NCBI GenBank assembly: GCA_948474755.1
Contig: CAOLHI010000564.1
Coordinates: 1,240,001 to 1,304,000 of the forward strand
Source: Ctenosaura bakeri
Lineage: Eukaryota > Chordata > Lepidosauria > Squamata > Iguanidae
DNA length: 64,000 bases
Direction: 5' to 3'
Position 1 is the first letter of the stretch, and each line of letters begins with the position of its first letter. The position numbers and the translations under genes are program-made. A model generated the notes under the pieces. That model was not told where the DNA came from, made no database searches, and was given only the letters and a program-made list of their open reading frames with translations. Of the stretch, positions 49,192 to 60,105 are shown in pieces.

Positions 49192-50197
49192 CAAGTCCCA
49201 TGCTGTTTAGTATCACTTATGTGAAGAGAGCAGAGAGAGAGAGTGCAATTCTAGATGTTTTTGTGTCTGTATATTTTCTTCCATTTCCAACAAGCAGCAT
49301 CTCAGGAGGCCTCTTAGCAATCAATCTTTATTCAGAGCAATTACTCTGAACTGACTGTTAAGTAAATTTAGGTACAGTAAATACATGAAACTTCCATTCC
49401 TAAACTGGAATGCAATCTCATTTAATTGCTAAACACTCAGTTTAAGTGCATAAATAGGCATTTGTTTTAAAAAAAAAGGAGTAGACATGGGCATATTGCA
49501 TAATCATAGGTAGCCCACCAAGGCTCTATTTGAGCTCCCCAAGTCCCACCCCATTGCCAGTTTTCCCCTATCTCTGGAAGCCTTGGCTGGTGCAATTCTC
49601 AGCCAAAATGTGTTTCCGCCTCGGTTTGTTTTAACTGCCATATCTTTTTTTTGAGAAATAGTGACCTGGTCTTCTGTAGAACAATCTCTACTAGTAACAC
49701 AAAGCTAAACTGAGAAAGGGGCACAGCTCGTCAGCTCCACCTTCCCTGAAAGATATGGTGTATTGCACTGATGTTTTAAGTAGGCATCATAGCCCAGGAG
49801 ACAAATAGACTCATGCTGGGTGCAACCACACACTATCATGTTCATTCTCCCTTTCCTGACCACATTTTCTCTCCAGCATTCTCCTCTTCTTTTAAAATTT
49901 GTTTCCAACATGATCATCTGCTGCTTTGGTGGTATTTTTAATATTTTTTAAAAAAATCTGCCTTCATCTTGCTAGAAAAAGTAGTATGGTTGCTGTTTAG
50001 CCAGTCAGATCTGGCCAAGTGATGAAGTCACTGAAAGCAAACAAAGCTTAGAGCTAATGACTACATTTCATTAGCTTTCTGTGACAAGATTGTCCATCCA
50101 AATCTGATTGTTAACAGGATAACCCCGCTATCTCTAGAAGGAAGGAATCTCTGATGTTGTTTTTCTCCAGTAGTTCCACTGAAAGAGCAGCTGATTA
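49192..50197. other. Unassigned intergenic DNA
   Basis: Nothing recognised. Confidence 0.4.
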
Positions 50198-50366
50198 TGG
50201 ACATTTCTGCACTGCACTTTTATAGTACTATTATTCTACTTTCAAGATGCCATGGAATCCTGGGGTTTGCAGTTTAGGGAAGGACATTTAGAATTCTCAG
50301 CCAGAGAGCTCTTGGGCCTCAGTAAAGTACAAATCCCAGAATTCCACAGGATGTTGAAAGTGGAAT

Positions 50367-50815
50367 CAGTGGTGTACCTTGGCTCAGCAGTGCCTGGGAC
50401 AAGTGCACAAGTAGTGCACCTACGCGCTGCTGCTGCTGCCTGCCTGCCTCCAAACAGGCCAGGAAGGACAGAGGTGGCAATGAGCGGGTGCAGAAGGGTG
50501 CAAGGGGGTGGCAGGTGGGCATAGAAGTGCATGGGGAGTGGCAGGTGGGCATGAAAGTGCACATGGGGGAGGTGGGCAAGCACAGGAAGATGTGGGGAGG
50601 TGGCGGGCAGATGCAAAAGTGTGTTGGGGAGTGGTAGGTGGGCATGAAAGTGCACAAGGGGTGGCAGGAGGGCATGGAAGGGCATGAGGAGGTGGCAGTT
50701 GGGCATGGAAGGGTGAAGGGTGGCCAGCAGCCATGGAGGACAGTGGCTTTTGCACCCCCCCTGGAATGGCGTCCAGGGCATGCATCTCAGTTGCCCCACC
50801 CTAGATCCTCCTCTG
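50367..50815. mobile_element. hAT-like non-autonomous element carrying a minisatellite
   Basis: Begins CAGTGGTGTACC and ends ...GATCCTCCTCTG, so the ends read CAG...CTG. It is flanked by agtggaat (left) and agtagaat (right), 7 of 8 identical, as expected for a hAT 8-bp duplication. The interior from about 50500 to 50720 is a G-rich minisatellite. The superfamily call rests on duplication length and end bases only. Confidence 0.6.
50500..50720. repeat. G-rich minisatellite, about 30-40-bp units
   Basis: Repeats of 'ggtgggcatgaaagtgcacatgggg' type ('gtggcaggtgggcatagaagtgcatgggga', 'gtggtaggtgggcatgaaagtgcacaagggg'). The C-rich opposite strand gives long His/Pro-rich open frames (50242-50799) that are not genes. 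Confidence 0.8.
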
Positions 50816-50857
50816 AGTAGAATAACAGCACTATAACAGTATAGTATGGAAATGGCC

Positions 50858-52612
50858 TATATCTGAGAAGGGTAGTAATCCTGTATGAGCAGGCTAAGGT
50901 TTAAAGGGGCTTTCAGAAAATGTGTCTTCTTCTGTCGACATCTTCTAGTTTTTTCCACTGAACACTGGACCCTGAAAGAATGCAGTGAAGAATTACAGTG
51001 TACCTACAGTATACGTTCTTATGTATATATTATAATTCTTACCTTGGATTAAATACCAGCTTTTAATGGGACTTTCTTCTGAATAAATATACGGTATATA
51101 CACTCATACTGCAAGTCATGATACCTAACAGTGCACTTTAGAGCATACTTCCCTTTCTAAAAGCACTTTCGACTCCAATAGGTCAACAGTAGCTCCCTTG
51201 TTGTGGGTCTGTGTCTCAGCAAAGATGCAAAAATGCCTGTTCTCAGCACCAGCACTAGCCCTGAGAAGACAGTAGTACATCTGTCCAGATTAAGCATCTT
51301 TAGTTTACTCTTGACCACAGACTATATCTTCACATTTGTCCAGGACATTTTATGTGCAATATGGGCCATATGAATTCTCTTATACATCAGCCTTGTGTGT
51401 ACACCAAACGGAGTTTCCACATTTTTATGTGTTCTAATAATTCCTTGATAGATGCCTACCATGCTCCTTTTAATTTCATGAGACCAAATTCATTATCGTG
51501 TTAGTAGATCTATAAGACAGATGGGAATCGTGGAAAGGAATAATAAAGGGAAATTATTTACCTAACAGGTGTGTGGTTGTTGTAAACAAAAGGAACAAAG
51601 ACTGAGCACTTCCAGATGTGAAGCCAATGATGCTTGACAGCTGGTGTTAAGTATTTCTACAGGTTGTTTGGTTACTGGATGGCTGCAGTAAGGCACGCTT
51701 AGCCCTTGAAAAACTGCATTAAGCCTAAACAAGCCTATAAGAGGAATATATGCTGCCTGCCTTCTGTCTGCATTTCAGTTTGTAGCTTGTGAAATACACA
51801 GGTGACATCCATGCTATCTCCATAAAGCAGAATATTTATGTGAACAGATGGTTTATGCAAAGATTTTTCTAATACCAACTAAGCAAAGATGGAATAGTCT
51901 AACTTCTATTAATATGGGGTTTTAAAAAAATGCTTTACAAATTTAAATGGCTCAATTTTCATATGTCTGCCTACTACAGTATGGATCTTCTTCTGTCATT
52001 ATAGCCTGCTGTTCCTATTTTGTGATACAATTCATGCTAAATTTCATCATTCAGAGGCTCCAATTCGGATTTTGCCTCAGGTGGCAGTCTCTTAGTTCCA
52101 GGGATTTGTGGATGATATGGAGCTGTGTCAACACTTTTTGTTTGGTGTTGAAGACAAAGTCAACTCCATAAATGGACTGGGTAGCATCTTGTCCTTCACC
52201 TCAAGCAGCAAAATGCCTTGGGTAAACATGTCAAAGGAAAGTGTGGCTTTTCACAATTCTCAGGCCTTTAAATATTTAATCTTGCTACTGCTTTTATTGA
52301 GCTGTTGCTGGTTTTATGCTTGCACGATATATGGCCTTGGCTGTAATCAGTAGGGAAAAAAAGAAGCTGATGTAAACATGTTAAAAGTAATGTCCAGTAG
52401 AAAATAGCTGTGTTTCCCCTCCAGTCTTACCATGCATGTTCAACACTGGCACGGATATTCTCAACTGAGCCAAGAAAGTTAGTTAGGAAATTCTCCTATT
52501 CAGTGTGTATTCATCATCTGCTTATTCTTTTACTTCTTATTTTCTGAATTATATGAGACAAGTCCAATCTTACATCACGTGAGGTTACATCAAGAAGAAG
52601 GAGGAGTCTGTA
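50858..52612. other. Unassigned DNA upstream of the SPINK gene
   Basis: No exon recognised. The frames at 51947-52353 have no known domain. This stretch would contain the gene's distal regulatory DNA, but I cannot assign individual sites. Confidence 0.35.
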
Positions 52613-52613
52613 G

Positions 52614-52622
52614 TATAATAAA
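52614..52622 (+). promoter_or_regulatory. TATA-like box of the SPINK gene
   Basis: tataataaa lies 91-99 bases upstream of the start codon, which would place transcription start near 52645 and give a 5' UTR of about 65-70 nt, normal for this family. Inferred from position; no other core element is distinctive. Confidence 0.5.
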
Positions 52623-52712
52623 CTCAGACTGATCACATAAATATCTCTCTGTCTGGAAGTCTGAAACTGTTGCTTCTTGGACAGGATCATTCTTAAAATC
52701 TAATAAGCTACA

Positions 52713-52767
52713 ATGACAGTAACCAGCATATTCCTTCTCTGTGCTGTGGGGTTCATCTGTTCCTCAG
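52713..52767 (+). CDS. SPINK exon 1 (signal peptide)
   Basis: The ATG at 52713 has A at -3. It encodes 18 residues of signal peptide plus one base, then donor gtaaga. The start is chosen because it begins the hydrophobic leader and fits family length. Confidence 0.9.
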
Positions 52768-55700
52768 GTAAGACAACATAGAACCTTCTTCCCCTCCTCC
52801 TCCTCCTTTTTCTCCTCAAAAATAGTTTTATGTTGTCAAAACCAAGTATGGAGAAACAGGCTGCAGGCTGACTGAAAAGAATCTTATTTCATGGCCAGGG
52901 AAACATGCTAGAACCATGTGAATTTTTTATTTATTTATTTAGGAGTAGGAAGGAGACAGATCTATAAGAAGTGATAGTGAAGTGAACACAGGATAGCTGT
53001 TTACATATTAGCTTGAAACATATCATTCTGGGCCTGAACAGATATGTTTGCCTGTTAGAGAGATTGTCAAACGTTACCCAAAAACAGGGAAGTTTTTTAC
53101 CCCTTCAGTGGGGAAATCACCTTGTAAAAGACTTGCAGAAATCAGATTCCACTAAGGTGAGAAGCAAATATCAAACAACAAAATAAACCCTGATTCAGAG
53201 ATGGGAAACATGCCCCTTTGAGACATTAGACTTGAAGACATCGGGCACATCATTCCTCAGTATTATAGCCAATGATGATGGCCAGTATGTGATGCACTCT
53301 GGCAAGAGCAGGAGGGATGAACATTTCTCATCCTTCTCCTAATTCAGAAGGAGAAAAAATAACCAGGACAGAGAATTTCTACTAACTAGCTCTAAATTGG
53401 CTCTTAAAAAAAAAAAAACACTATTGAAAAAACTATTGAAAAAAGAACAACAGAAAAGAGTACAACATCTTCATGCCAAAGTACTTGGGCTTGATTTAAT
53501 GACTTGAATGAACAGAACATTTGCCAGACCCTTTTTCAAAGGAAAAAGTGCATTTGTGTGTGTTAATTTTGCCACTCACCTCTTCCTACCTGCAATCTTC
53601 TGAATACTTGGAAGGTTGGAAAACCCACAGAATAATGTAGGAAATGGACTTGAAGATTCAAAGAGAAAGTACAGTTGCTGAAAATGGCATCTCCACTTCT
53701 TCCAGTCCTTTTGAGATAAAGGATTTTAAAAAAATGTTCAGTTTTTTAAAGTCCAAGCAATCTAGTCAGAGGAAAAGCAGCTATGGTCATTGACTGGGTG
53801 TGGGGAATATCTGGCCTTTGACATGCCATAAGACTACATTTCCCATCAGCCCTGGCCAGTAAAGATAACGGTGAAGTATGGTGATGAAAAATGCAGTACA
53901 GCAACATCTGGAGGGCTCTGTGATCTCCGTCTTTCCCATAAGCTCTGGCAAAAGTAGAAGGTATTTCTAATATTCTTTTTGTTTGCTTTAGCCAATGCAG
54001 AAACTGATGTTGGCGATGGACAAGAGGTAAAGTAATTTTGATTATTTATCTGCAATGCCTCTTGTTTTGATGAAATAATACCCAGAAGTGGTATTACATA
54101 CCAGAAATCAGATACTTGACTAAATCACATCAAATACTAGACTGAAATCTAGACAATGCAAGCCTCGTCTTAATTTTTGCTACTAATTGCCTTAGAGAGG
54201 GCTATATTGAAAGCATTTAGCCATATTGCTCTTTATGTTTCCCTACCTAAGAACCAAGGATAGACTTGAAAATCTTTCACATTTTTAACTAGGGATGTTC
54301 TGAATAACATTAATACCGTGATTAGGGTTGCTCGGTGAAAACAGGATAGATCTCCTGTACCTTGATAGAAGTGGGAATTTCAGCAGTTGCTGTTTGTCAC
54401 ATGAGCTTCACCTGCTAAAATTCACTCTTCTTGCACAAGCATTAAGGTACAAGAGACCTGGGCCATTTCCACATGAGAATATTATAGTGCTATTATTCCA
54501 CTTTCAACATCCTATGGAATCCTGGGGTTTGCCACTCAGGGAGGGACCCAGAATTCCATAGGATGTTTAAAGTGGAATAACAGCACCATTACAGTCTAGT
54601 GCGGAAATGGCCCTGCCCTGTTTTTCTCCTGGCGAGCCTAACTGCCACATTAGTGCAAAGTTCAGCTGTAAACTAATGGAGAGTCCAAAAATGCCAACAG
54701 CAATTCATTCACTTTAGCAAAACCATCCTCACCAGAAGCAGGTATGTTTTTTTTAAAAAAATAATAAAGTGAATGGGTCTTAAAAACCCTCTCGAGACTA
54801 AGGCCATTTCCACCCTACACTGTTATACTGCTATTATTCTACTTTCAACATCCTGTGGAAGTCTGGGATTTGTACATTACTGAGGCCAAAGAACTCTCTG
54901 GCTGAGAATTCTAAATGTACCTCCCTCAACTGAAAACCCCAGGATTCCATAGCATCTTGAAAGAGGAATAACAGCACTATAACAGTGTAGGGCAGCAATG
55001 GCCTAGATGGCCACCAAATAAGGATACTGCTGGGAAAATCCATCCTATTTTTCACATTGTCTGAGAATTTCAGTTGTGTTCACAAGGAATAGTGGAAGCC
55101 AGAAGTGGGTTGTTGTGGGAAATTAATGTGCTGGATTAAACCCCAGGAGACCTTAGAAGGCCTTCTCACACACACTGCTCTCCTTGCCCCCTCAAAAACA
55201 AATCAAGATTCTTCCCCCCCACACACACACAAATAGTCTCTAAGGGTTGTGGGGTGCCTTTTCACCATGTTTTTTGTGTGCCCATGGCCATGTTAAGCCC
55301 AGGAAAGGGCTCATTTTAGTGATTCTGCTTTAGAAAAAGGCTTCTTGTGGGCCTAATACAGCTGGGCTGGGGAGGGAAAAATGTAGTGAAAATCATCCCA
55401 TATCTCAGCGGGCATTTAAAGCCAAACCCCCCCCTCAAAACCCTGATTTTTTTTCCAATTTTTTGATCCTTGGAGGCTTTAGGGGACACATAAATTTCCC
55501 AAGGTACCATATGACCTTCAGGTCACAATTTTCCCCACCTATGGTGAGGAATATACTAAATAACAAAAATAGAGGCTTTTATTTTCAAACAGATGTTAAG
55601 ATGTACATAGTTCTTCAGTAGTGTTCATGCAGTGTTTAAGTTTTATGTGATTTGCTTGCTTTGCTACTCCAAATCAACCCTCCTTCTCCATTATCAACAT

Positions 55701-55885
55701 TTATTATGGAAACAACTTGCAGTTTTTTAAATGTTGATATGCACAATGCTGAATAGCACAGATTTTGTTTTACAGCCGGCTTGTGAGAATTACCCTTTAC
55801 CAGCATGTCCTAGAAATACAAGTCCTGTCTGTGGCACTGATGGAGTAACTTATCCCAATGAGTGTCTCCTCTGTGTTCAGAAACG
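52713..55885 (+). CDS. Kazal-type serine protease inhibitor (SPINK2/SPINK1-like), 3' end not resolved
   Basis: Secreted inhibitor of trypsin-like serine proteases. Three exons splice in frame: 52713-52767, 53992-54026 and 55776-55885, with GT-AG introns of phase 1 and 0 and a phase-2 donor left open. Residues 1-21 are a signal peptide (hydrophobic '[11 protein letters not shown]', cleavage expected after ANA). The Kazal domain starts at Cys33: C33-x7-C41-x7-C49-x6-Tyr56-x3-C60-x2-C63, with '[14 protein letters not shown]'. The P1 reactive-site residue (second after C41) is Arg43, predicting trypsin or acrosin-like targets. The 'CPR' loop resembles SPINK2 and the signal peptide resembles SPINK1; I cannot choose the orthologue. 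N44-T45-S46 is a possible glycosylation site beside the scissile bond. The sixth cysteine must come from a later exon. Confidence 0.9.
52768..53991 (+). other. SPINK intron 1
   Basis: GT...AG intron of 1224 bp, phase 1. Contains a (CCT)n run near 52797-52812 and a MITE fragment at about 53795-53918 ('tggcctttgacatgccataagactacatttcccatcagccctggcc' with 'gcagtacagcaacatctggagggctctg'). Confidence 0.85.
53992..54026 (+). CDS. SPINK exon 2 (short linker exon)
   Basis: 35 nt after acceptor 'gtttgctttag' and before donor gtaaag. It encodes the end of the signal peptide (ANA) and an acidic linker (ETDVGDGQE). Tiny second exons of this kind are typical of SPINK genes. Confidence 0.85.
54461..54612. 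mobile_element. Palindromic MITE (GGCCATTTC family), 152 bp, in SPINK intron 2
   Basis: Begins ggccatttccacatgag and ends gtctagtgcggaaatggcc, with CTG duplicated outside both ends (54458-54460 and 54613-54615). The middle is shortened relative to the 202-bp form. Confidence 0.85.
54802..55003. mobile_element. Palindromic MITE (GGCCATTTC family), complete, 202 bp, in SPINK intron 2
   Basis: Begins ggccatttccaccctacactg and ends cagtgtagggcagcaatggcc. Flanks taa and tag hint at a 3-bp duplication with one change. Same length as the copy at 22919. Confidence 0.85.
55776..55885 (+). CDS. SPINK exon 3 (Kazal domain, cysteines 1-5)
   Basis: 110 nt after acceptor 'gattttgttttacag' and before donor CG|gtaag. 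It encodes five of six Kazal cysteines and the P1 Arg. The donor's first five bases are host sequence; from the sixth base a DNA transposon target site begins. Confidence 0.95.
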
Positions 55886-55892
55886 GTAAGTA

Positions 55893-56062
55893 CTGTATTT
55901 GCTGGCGTATAAGACGCACTCGTGTATAAGATGCACTCCATTTATACACTGGCAAATACTATTTGCAGGCATATAAGACACACCAGTGTATAAGAGGAAC
56001 CCCATTTTCAAACAGTATTTTTCAGGGGGGAAAGAATGAGCCTTACATGCCAGCAAATGCAG
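55893..56062. mobile_element. 170-bp DNA transposon abutting the exon 3 donor
   Basis: Inverted ends ctgtatttgctggc and gccagcaaatgcag (13 of 14 complementary) flanked by TA (55891-55892 and 56063-56064). Contains 'gcgtataagacgcactcgtgtataagatgcac', a motif type shared with the 500-bp element at 35761. It begins at intron position +8. Confidence 0.8.
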
Positions 56063-56139
56063 TATTTGTTCTCTTTTATCATTTAAACCCTTCCGAAGAC
56101 AGAATGAGGTTTATGGAGAAGTAATATGACTTGGAGCTG

Positions 56140-56345
56140 CCTAAGTACCCTAAAGGCACCAGATCCCATCTGATTTTGAAAGCTAAACAGGGCCAGTCAA
56201 GGTTAGTGCTTGGATGGGAGGCTGCCAATAAATACCAGGTGCTGTAGGCTATATTTCAGAAGAGGGAACTGACGAAATCACCTCTGAGTATTCCTTGCTT
56301 AAGGGGTTGCCATAAGCTGAGAGGCAATTTGTAGGAACATACACA
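56140..56345 (+). mobile_element. 5S-rRNA-derived SINE downstream of SPINK exon 3
   Basis: 'ggcaccagatcccatctgattttgaaagctaaacagggccagtcaaggttagtgcttggatgggagg' is the 5S rRNA internal promoter region. The body ('atatttcagaagagggaactgacgaaatcacctctgagtattcc') equals that of the copy at 29.1 kb. The tail 'ttgccataagctgagaggcaatttg' is BovB-like. Confidence 0.85.
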
Positions 56346-57600
56346 CATAATATGACTTGGAAATGGTCTGAAGACACGTACACACACACACAAAATGACT
56401 TGAGGATGGTCTAAATATGAGTGGCATAGCGGAGAAAGAAAACCAAATTTTTGTGTCTGTTTGACAGAATTGACACAATATCTCCTTAACCATACAGGAC
56501 AGGACCAAGAATGTAGATACACCACCCTACTGATAATTGGAACTAGCCAGCTCCCCTGAGCAGAGATGCATTTGTAAACTGGTCAGAGGAATACACTTCC
56601 AGTTCAAGGAATACGCAGAAAAAATTGATTAAAATATGTAAAAACAGGTAGCTGTCACTGAACAGAAGAGAACAGAACAGCCTTGGTGCACGTAATCTTG
56701 TCCAAAGGCTATTTTAAACTTACCGTACTTCTGTTTTCAAGTTGCTTATGCCCCAAGTGCTAGCAGGTGTCTTGACTTGCACCATAAAGTCAATTATACT
56801 GACAAGCCATGTCAAAAAGTCTTATCACAGAGGCAAGCAAGTAGTCAATGTCTGCCAGAGCTGCGTATGCTCAGGTTCCCACTACACATAATCTGGAGTC
56901 CTCTCAGCTTTGGCCTGTGGAACAAAGGATGTTACTCAATGTTAGAGGTGGGCGAAGTTTTTATTTGGCTTGAGTTTTTTTTCCCCAAATAAAGCCTTCC
57001 CAAAATGTGCAGATCTCATAATATGGTCAGTGGGAAGAACCTGAGGTTTTGTTTTGTTTTGTTTTTTTGTTTTGTTTTTTGTTAATTGTTTGAAAAAAAC
57101 CCTGAATTTTGGAAAAACTAAAATTCACAGCTTTGGTCATTTTTAGTGGTTTGAATGCTTTTTTAAAAAAATCTTTTGAATCCATGTGGATTTAATTAAT
57201 TAGGGCTATCACCTCTTTTATGCTGACAGACTCCTCATTTTTAACAGCTATATATCACTAAAGATTTAAAGAACATTCACTTATTTCTTAACATGTCGAG
57301 ACACCTAACTGAAAAAAAGGGGAAAAAAATCAACTACCAAGAGGGTTTTTTTGTTTTTCATTTGGGGACTTTTTGTGAAAATTTCATGAAGGGTTTTTTT
57401 TTTAATGGACAGGGTTTTGTATAAAATAAAATGCTTTAATTTTTAAAAGAAAAACACGTAATGAAACTTTTGTAAAAAATGTATCAAAATCCATAAATAA
57501 ATAAATATTAAAAATGCACAGAAACTCAGAAAATTTAGCTGGTGCTGTTGAAGGCCCAGAATTTAGTTTGGTACATTTTGATAAATATACCCAAATTCAC
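56346..57600. other. Unassigned AT-rich DNA
   Basis: (GTTTT)n run at about 57047-57083 and A/T homopolymer tracts. No terminal SPINK exon recognised here: 'aagtgctag' at 56754 gives a frame with the wrong cysteine pattern. Confidence 0.45.
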
Positions 57601-57621
57601 AGATGTATTCATAAATGGTGC

Positions 57622-58918
57622 AAAAATCAGTTTGTAATTACTTAGAAAGCAATGCCATAATCACTAAAAGCCAGCATGGATTTCTCAGAAATAAGTCATG
57701 CCAGACTAATCTTATCTCTTTTTATGATAGAGTTACTAGCTTGATAGATGAAGGGAATGCTGTAGATGTTGCATATCTTGACCTCAGTAAGGCCTTAGAC
57801 GAAGTTCCCCATGACATTCTTGCAACGAAGCTAGTAAAATGTGGGCTGGACAGGGCTACTGTTAGTTGGATTTGTAATTGGTTGACCGACCGAACCCAAA
57901 GGGTGATCACAAATGGCTGTTTTTCATCCTGGAGAGAAGTGACTAGTGGGGTGCCACAGGGTTCTATCCTAGCCCAAGTGCTATTCAACATTTTCATCAA
58001 TGACTTGGTGAAGGAGTAGAGGGCATGCTGATCAAATTTGCAGATGATACCAAATTGGGAGGGGTTGCTCATACGCCAGAGGACAGGATCAAATTTCAAA
58101 ACAACCTTGAGAGATTGGAGAGCTGGGCCAAAGCTAACAAAATGAATTTCAACAGAGAGAAATGCAAGGTCCTGCACTTAGGCAGAAAAAATGGAAGGCA
58201 CAAATATAGGATGGGGGACACGTGGCTGGATAGCCATACATGTGAAAGGGATCTAGGAGTCTTGGTAGATCACAAGCTGAACATGAGTCAGCAGTGTGGT
58301 GCGCAGCCAAGAAATCCAATGTGATTCTTGGTTGCATCAATAGGAGTATGGTGTCTAGATCGAGGGAGGTAATGGTACCACTCTATTCTGCATTGGTTAG
58401 GCCTCATTTGGAATACTGTGTCCAGTTCTGAGCACCTCAATTCAAGCAGGATGTCGACAAACTGGAACGTGTCCAGAGGAGGGCAACCAAAATGGTGAAG
58501 GGTCTGGAAGGGCCCTATGAAGAACGGCTTAGGGAGCTGGGTATGTTTAGTTTGCAGAATAGAAGGTTAAGAAGGGACATGATAGCCATGTTTAAATATT
58601 TGAAGGGATGTCATGTTGAGGAGGGAGCGGACTTGTTCTCTGCCGCTCCAAAGACTAGGACAAGGAGCAATGGATTCAAACTGCAGGAAAGAAGATTCCA
58701 CTTGAACCTCAGGAAGAACTTCATGACAGTCAGAACTGTGCGGCAGTGGAATACACTGCCTCGGAGTGTGGTAGAGTCTCCTTCTTTGGAGGTTTTTAAG
58801 CAGAGGCTGGATGGCCATCTGTTGGGAATGCTTTGTTGTGGGTTCCTGCATAGCAGAGGGTTGGACTTGATGGGCCCTGGGGTCTCTTCCAATTCTATGA
58901 TTCTATGACATGTGAACA
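57622..58918 (+). mobile_element. CR1 LINE, 5'-truncated, about 1.3 kb
   Basis: RT region at 57622-58019 ('[20 protein letters not shown]', '[17 protein letters not shown]'), then a frameshift, 'LIKFADDTKLGG' at 58028-58060, and a C-terminal frame at 58492-58908 ending in the CR1 tail and ATTCTATG repeat. It is one of the least decayed CR1s here, disabled by a few frameshifts. Confidence 0.9.
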
Positions 58919-59115
58919 ATATGAGATTTTAATAATAATAGTAATAATATCAGTAACAACGACGACATGGGAGAAAGGAAAGATAAATTTGTGTCCATCC
59001 CTATTCAGTCTATTTTATACCATTCCACAGGGAGAGGAACTTGGACATCAAAATTAAGAAGTCTGGACCATGCTGAGAGGGTAGAAGTTCCATCATCTCT
59101 ACCGAATAACTCAAG

Positions 59116-59158
59116 TGAGGGCTTCTTGATACTGCTGAGGAAGACATGCAGAGTCTAA
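59116..59158 (+). CDS. Candidate SPINK terminal exon A
   Basis: After 'aataactcaag' one base completes the Arg codon left open by exon 3, then 13 codons (EGFLILLRKTCRV) and TAA. An AATAAA polyadenylation signal follows 39 bases after the stop (59198-59203). For: correct phase, a cysteine near the end, 'REG' start as in SPINK2, short 3' UTR. Against: a weak pyrimidine tract, only 14 residues between cysteines 5 and 6 (family usually 15-20), and no Gly-Pro-Cys ending. Confidence 0.3.
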
Positions 59159-59323
59159 AACTATTCTATTAACTATTAACTGCTAGATTTTACAGCCAAT
59201 AAAAATGAAAGCATTGCAACTTTCTGGATGAATCCTTGTCATTGACCTTGAGTTGGGAAGGAATTTCCTGCACTGAGCAGGGTAACAAAGAGTTTGTTCA
59301 TACACATTATTTTCTGTTCTCAG

Positions 59324-59351
59324 TTATACCATCATCTCACCTTGCAGCTAA
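59324..59351 (+). CDS. Candidate SPINK terminal exon B
   Basis: Strong acceptor 'attattttctgttctcag', correct phase, reading YTIISPCS then TAA, with AATAAA at 59409-59414. Against: only ten residues between cysteines 5 and 6, which is too short for a normal Kazal fold. Confidence 0.15.
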
Positions 59352-60000
59352 CCTGGCTTGTTATATGTAACTGTCTGACAAAAATACTGTTTGAATTGAG
59401 CATATGCAAATAAATGTGCAATCACATCTGTGATAGCAGAAGCACCAGAGTATATAGCAAAATCCATCTAGCACCATGTTTTTCTCTTCTTGGTGTTTAA
59501 ACAGGAGAACATCATACTAAGGCAGACTTGCTTAACATTCAAAAATATATTTATAAAACATAAAAAATATTCAACTGAAAAGAAAATATATACTGTTTGA
59601 CCAGCAGGTGACACACTTGTTCTATAAACTGCCTCAGAATCATTTAGTGGCCTAAATACAACTGTGAGGATCAATGGAATTTACACAAGTGTTGATTTGC
59701 CAAATTCACATTAATTCTTTGAGGCTCTTCTTGGGATTTACAACTGAAGAGAAGCCAGTATGTCCTGAAAGTTGTACATTTCCTTCCCAAGTCTCTAGTG
59801 AAAATTTTCATTTTCACAGTAACCATGACCTGGTAGATATAAAATTAAAAAATCCAAAATCCACACAACAGAAATACCTTTCCATGGATCAACTAAACAT
59901 CACAAAGTACATCATATTAGCTATTGAAGCCACATTGGCTTCTTCATCAGGCAAAGACGTTAAAAAATCATACAGAAGAAGAAAAGAAGCAATGTTACTT

Positions 60001-60105
60001 TCACAGGCCTACATTTTGTTTTAAGACGTTACTTCTGTTGTTGGTTAATCCTACACCTTAATCAACAACAGAAGTAACATCTTAAGACAAAATGTAGGCC
60101 TGTGA
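60001..60105. repeat. 48-bp inverted repeat with 9-base loop
   Basis: 60001-60048 and 60058-60105 are reverse complements at 45 of 48 positions. The motif 'caacagaagtaacatcttaagacaaaatgtaggcctgtga' recurs at 60879-60925. Probably the end of a palindromic mobile element. Confidence 0.9.

Larger units (their letters stand above)
50198..50857. mobile_element. Palindromic MITE (GGCCATTTC family) split by a hAT-like element
   Basis: Left part to 50366 and right part from 50824 are one palindromic MITE. Without the insertion and its 8-bp duplication it is 203 bp, matching the 202-bp family length. Confidence 0.8.
54027..55775 (+). other. SPINK intron 2
   Basis: 1749 bp, phase 0. It contains two copies of the palindromic GGCCATTTC MITE (54461-54612 and 54802-55003). 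Confidence 0.85.
58919..60000. other. DNA with candidate SPINK 3' exons
   Basis: Apart from the two candidate terminal exons, no gene or repeat is recognised. The 116-codon frame at 59674-60024 has no known domain and runs into a hairpin repeat. Confidence 0.4.

Noticed and set aside
50242..50799. 185-codon His/Pro-rich antisense frame
   Set aside because: Product of the C-rich strand of a minisatellite within a hAT-like insertion.
56730..56756. SPINK terminal exon ending at 'tgctag'
   Set aside because: In-phase reading would add extra cysteines close together, inconsistent with the Kazal pattern.
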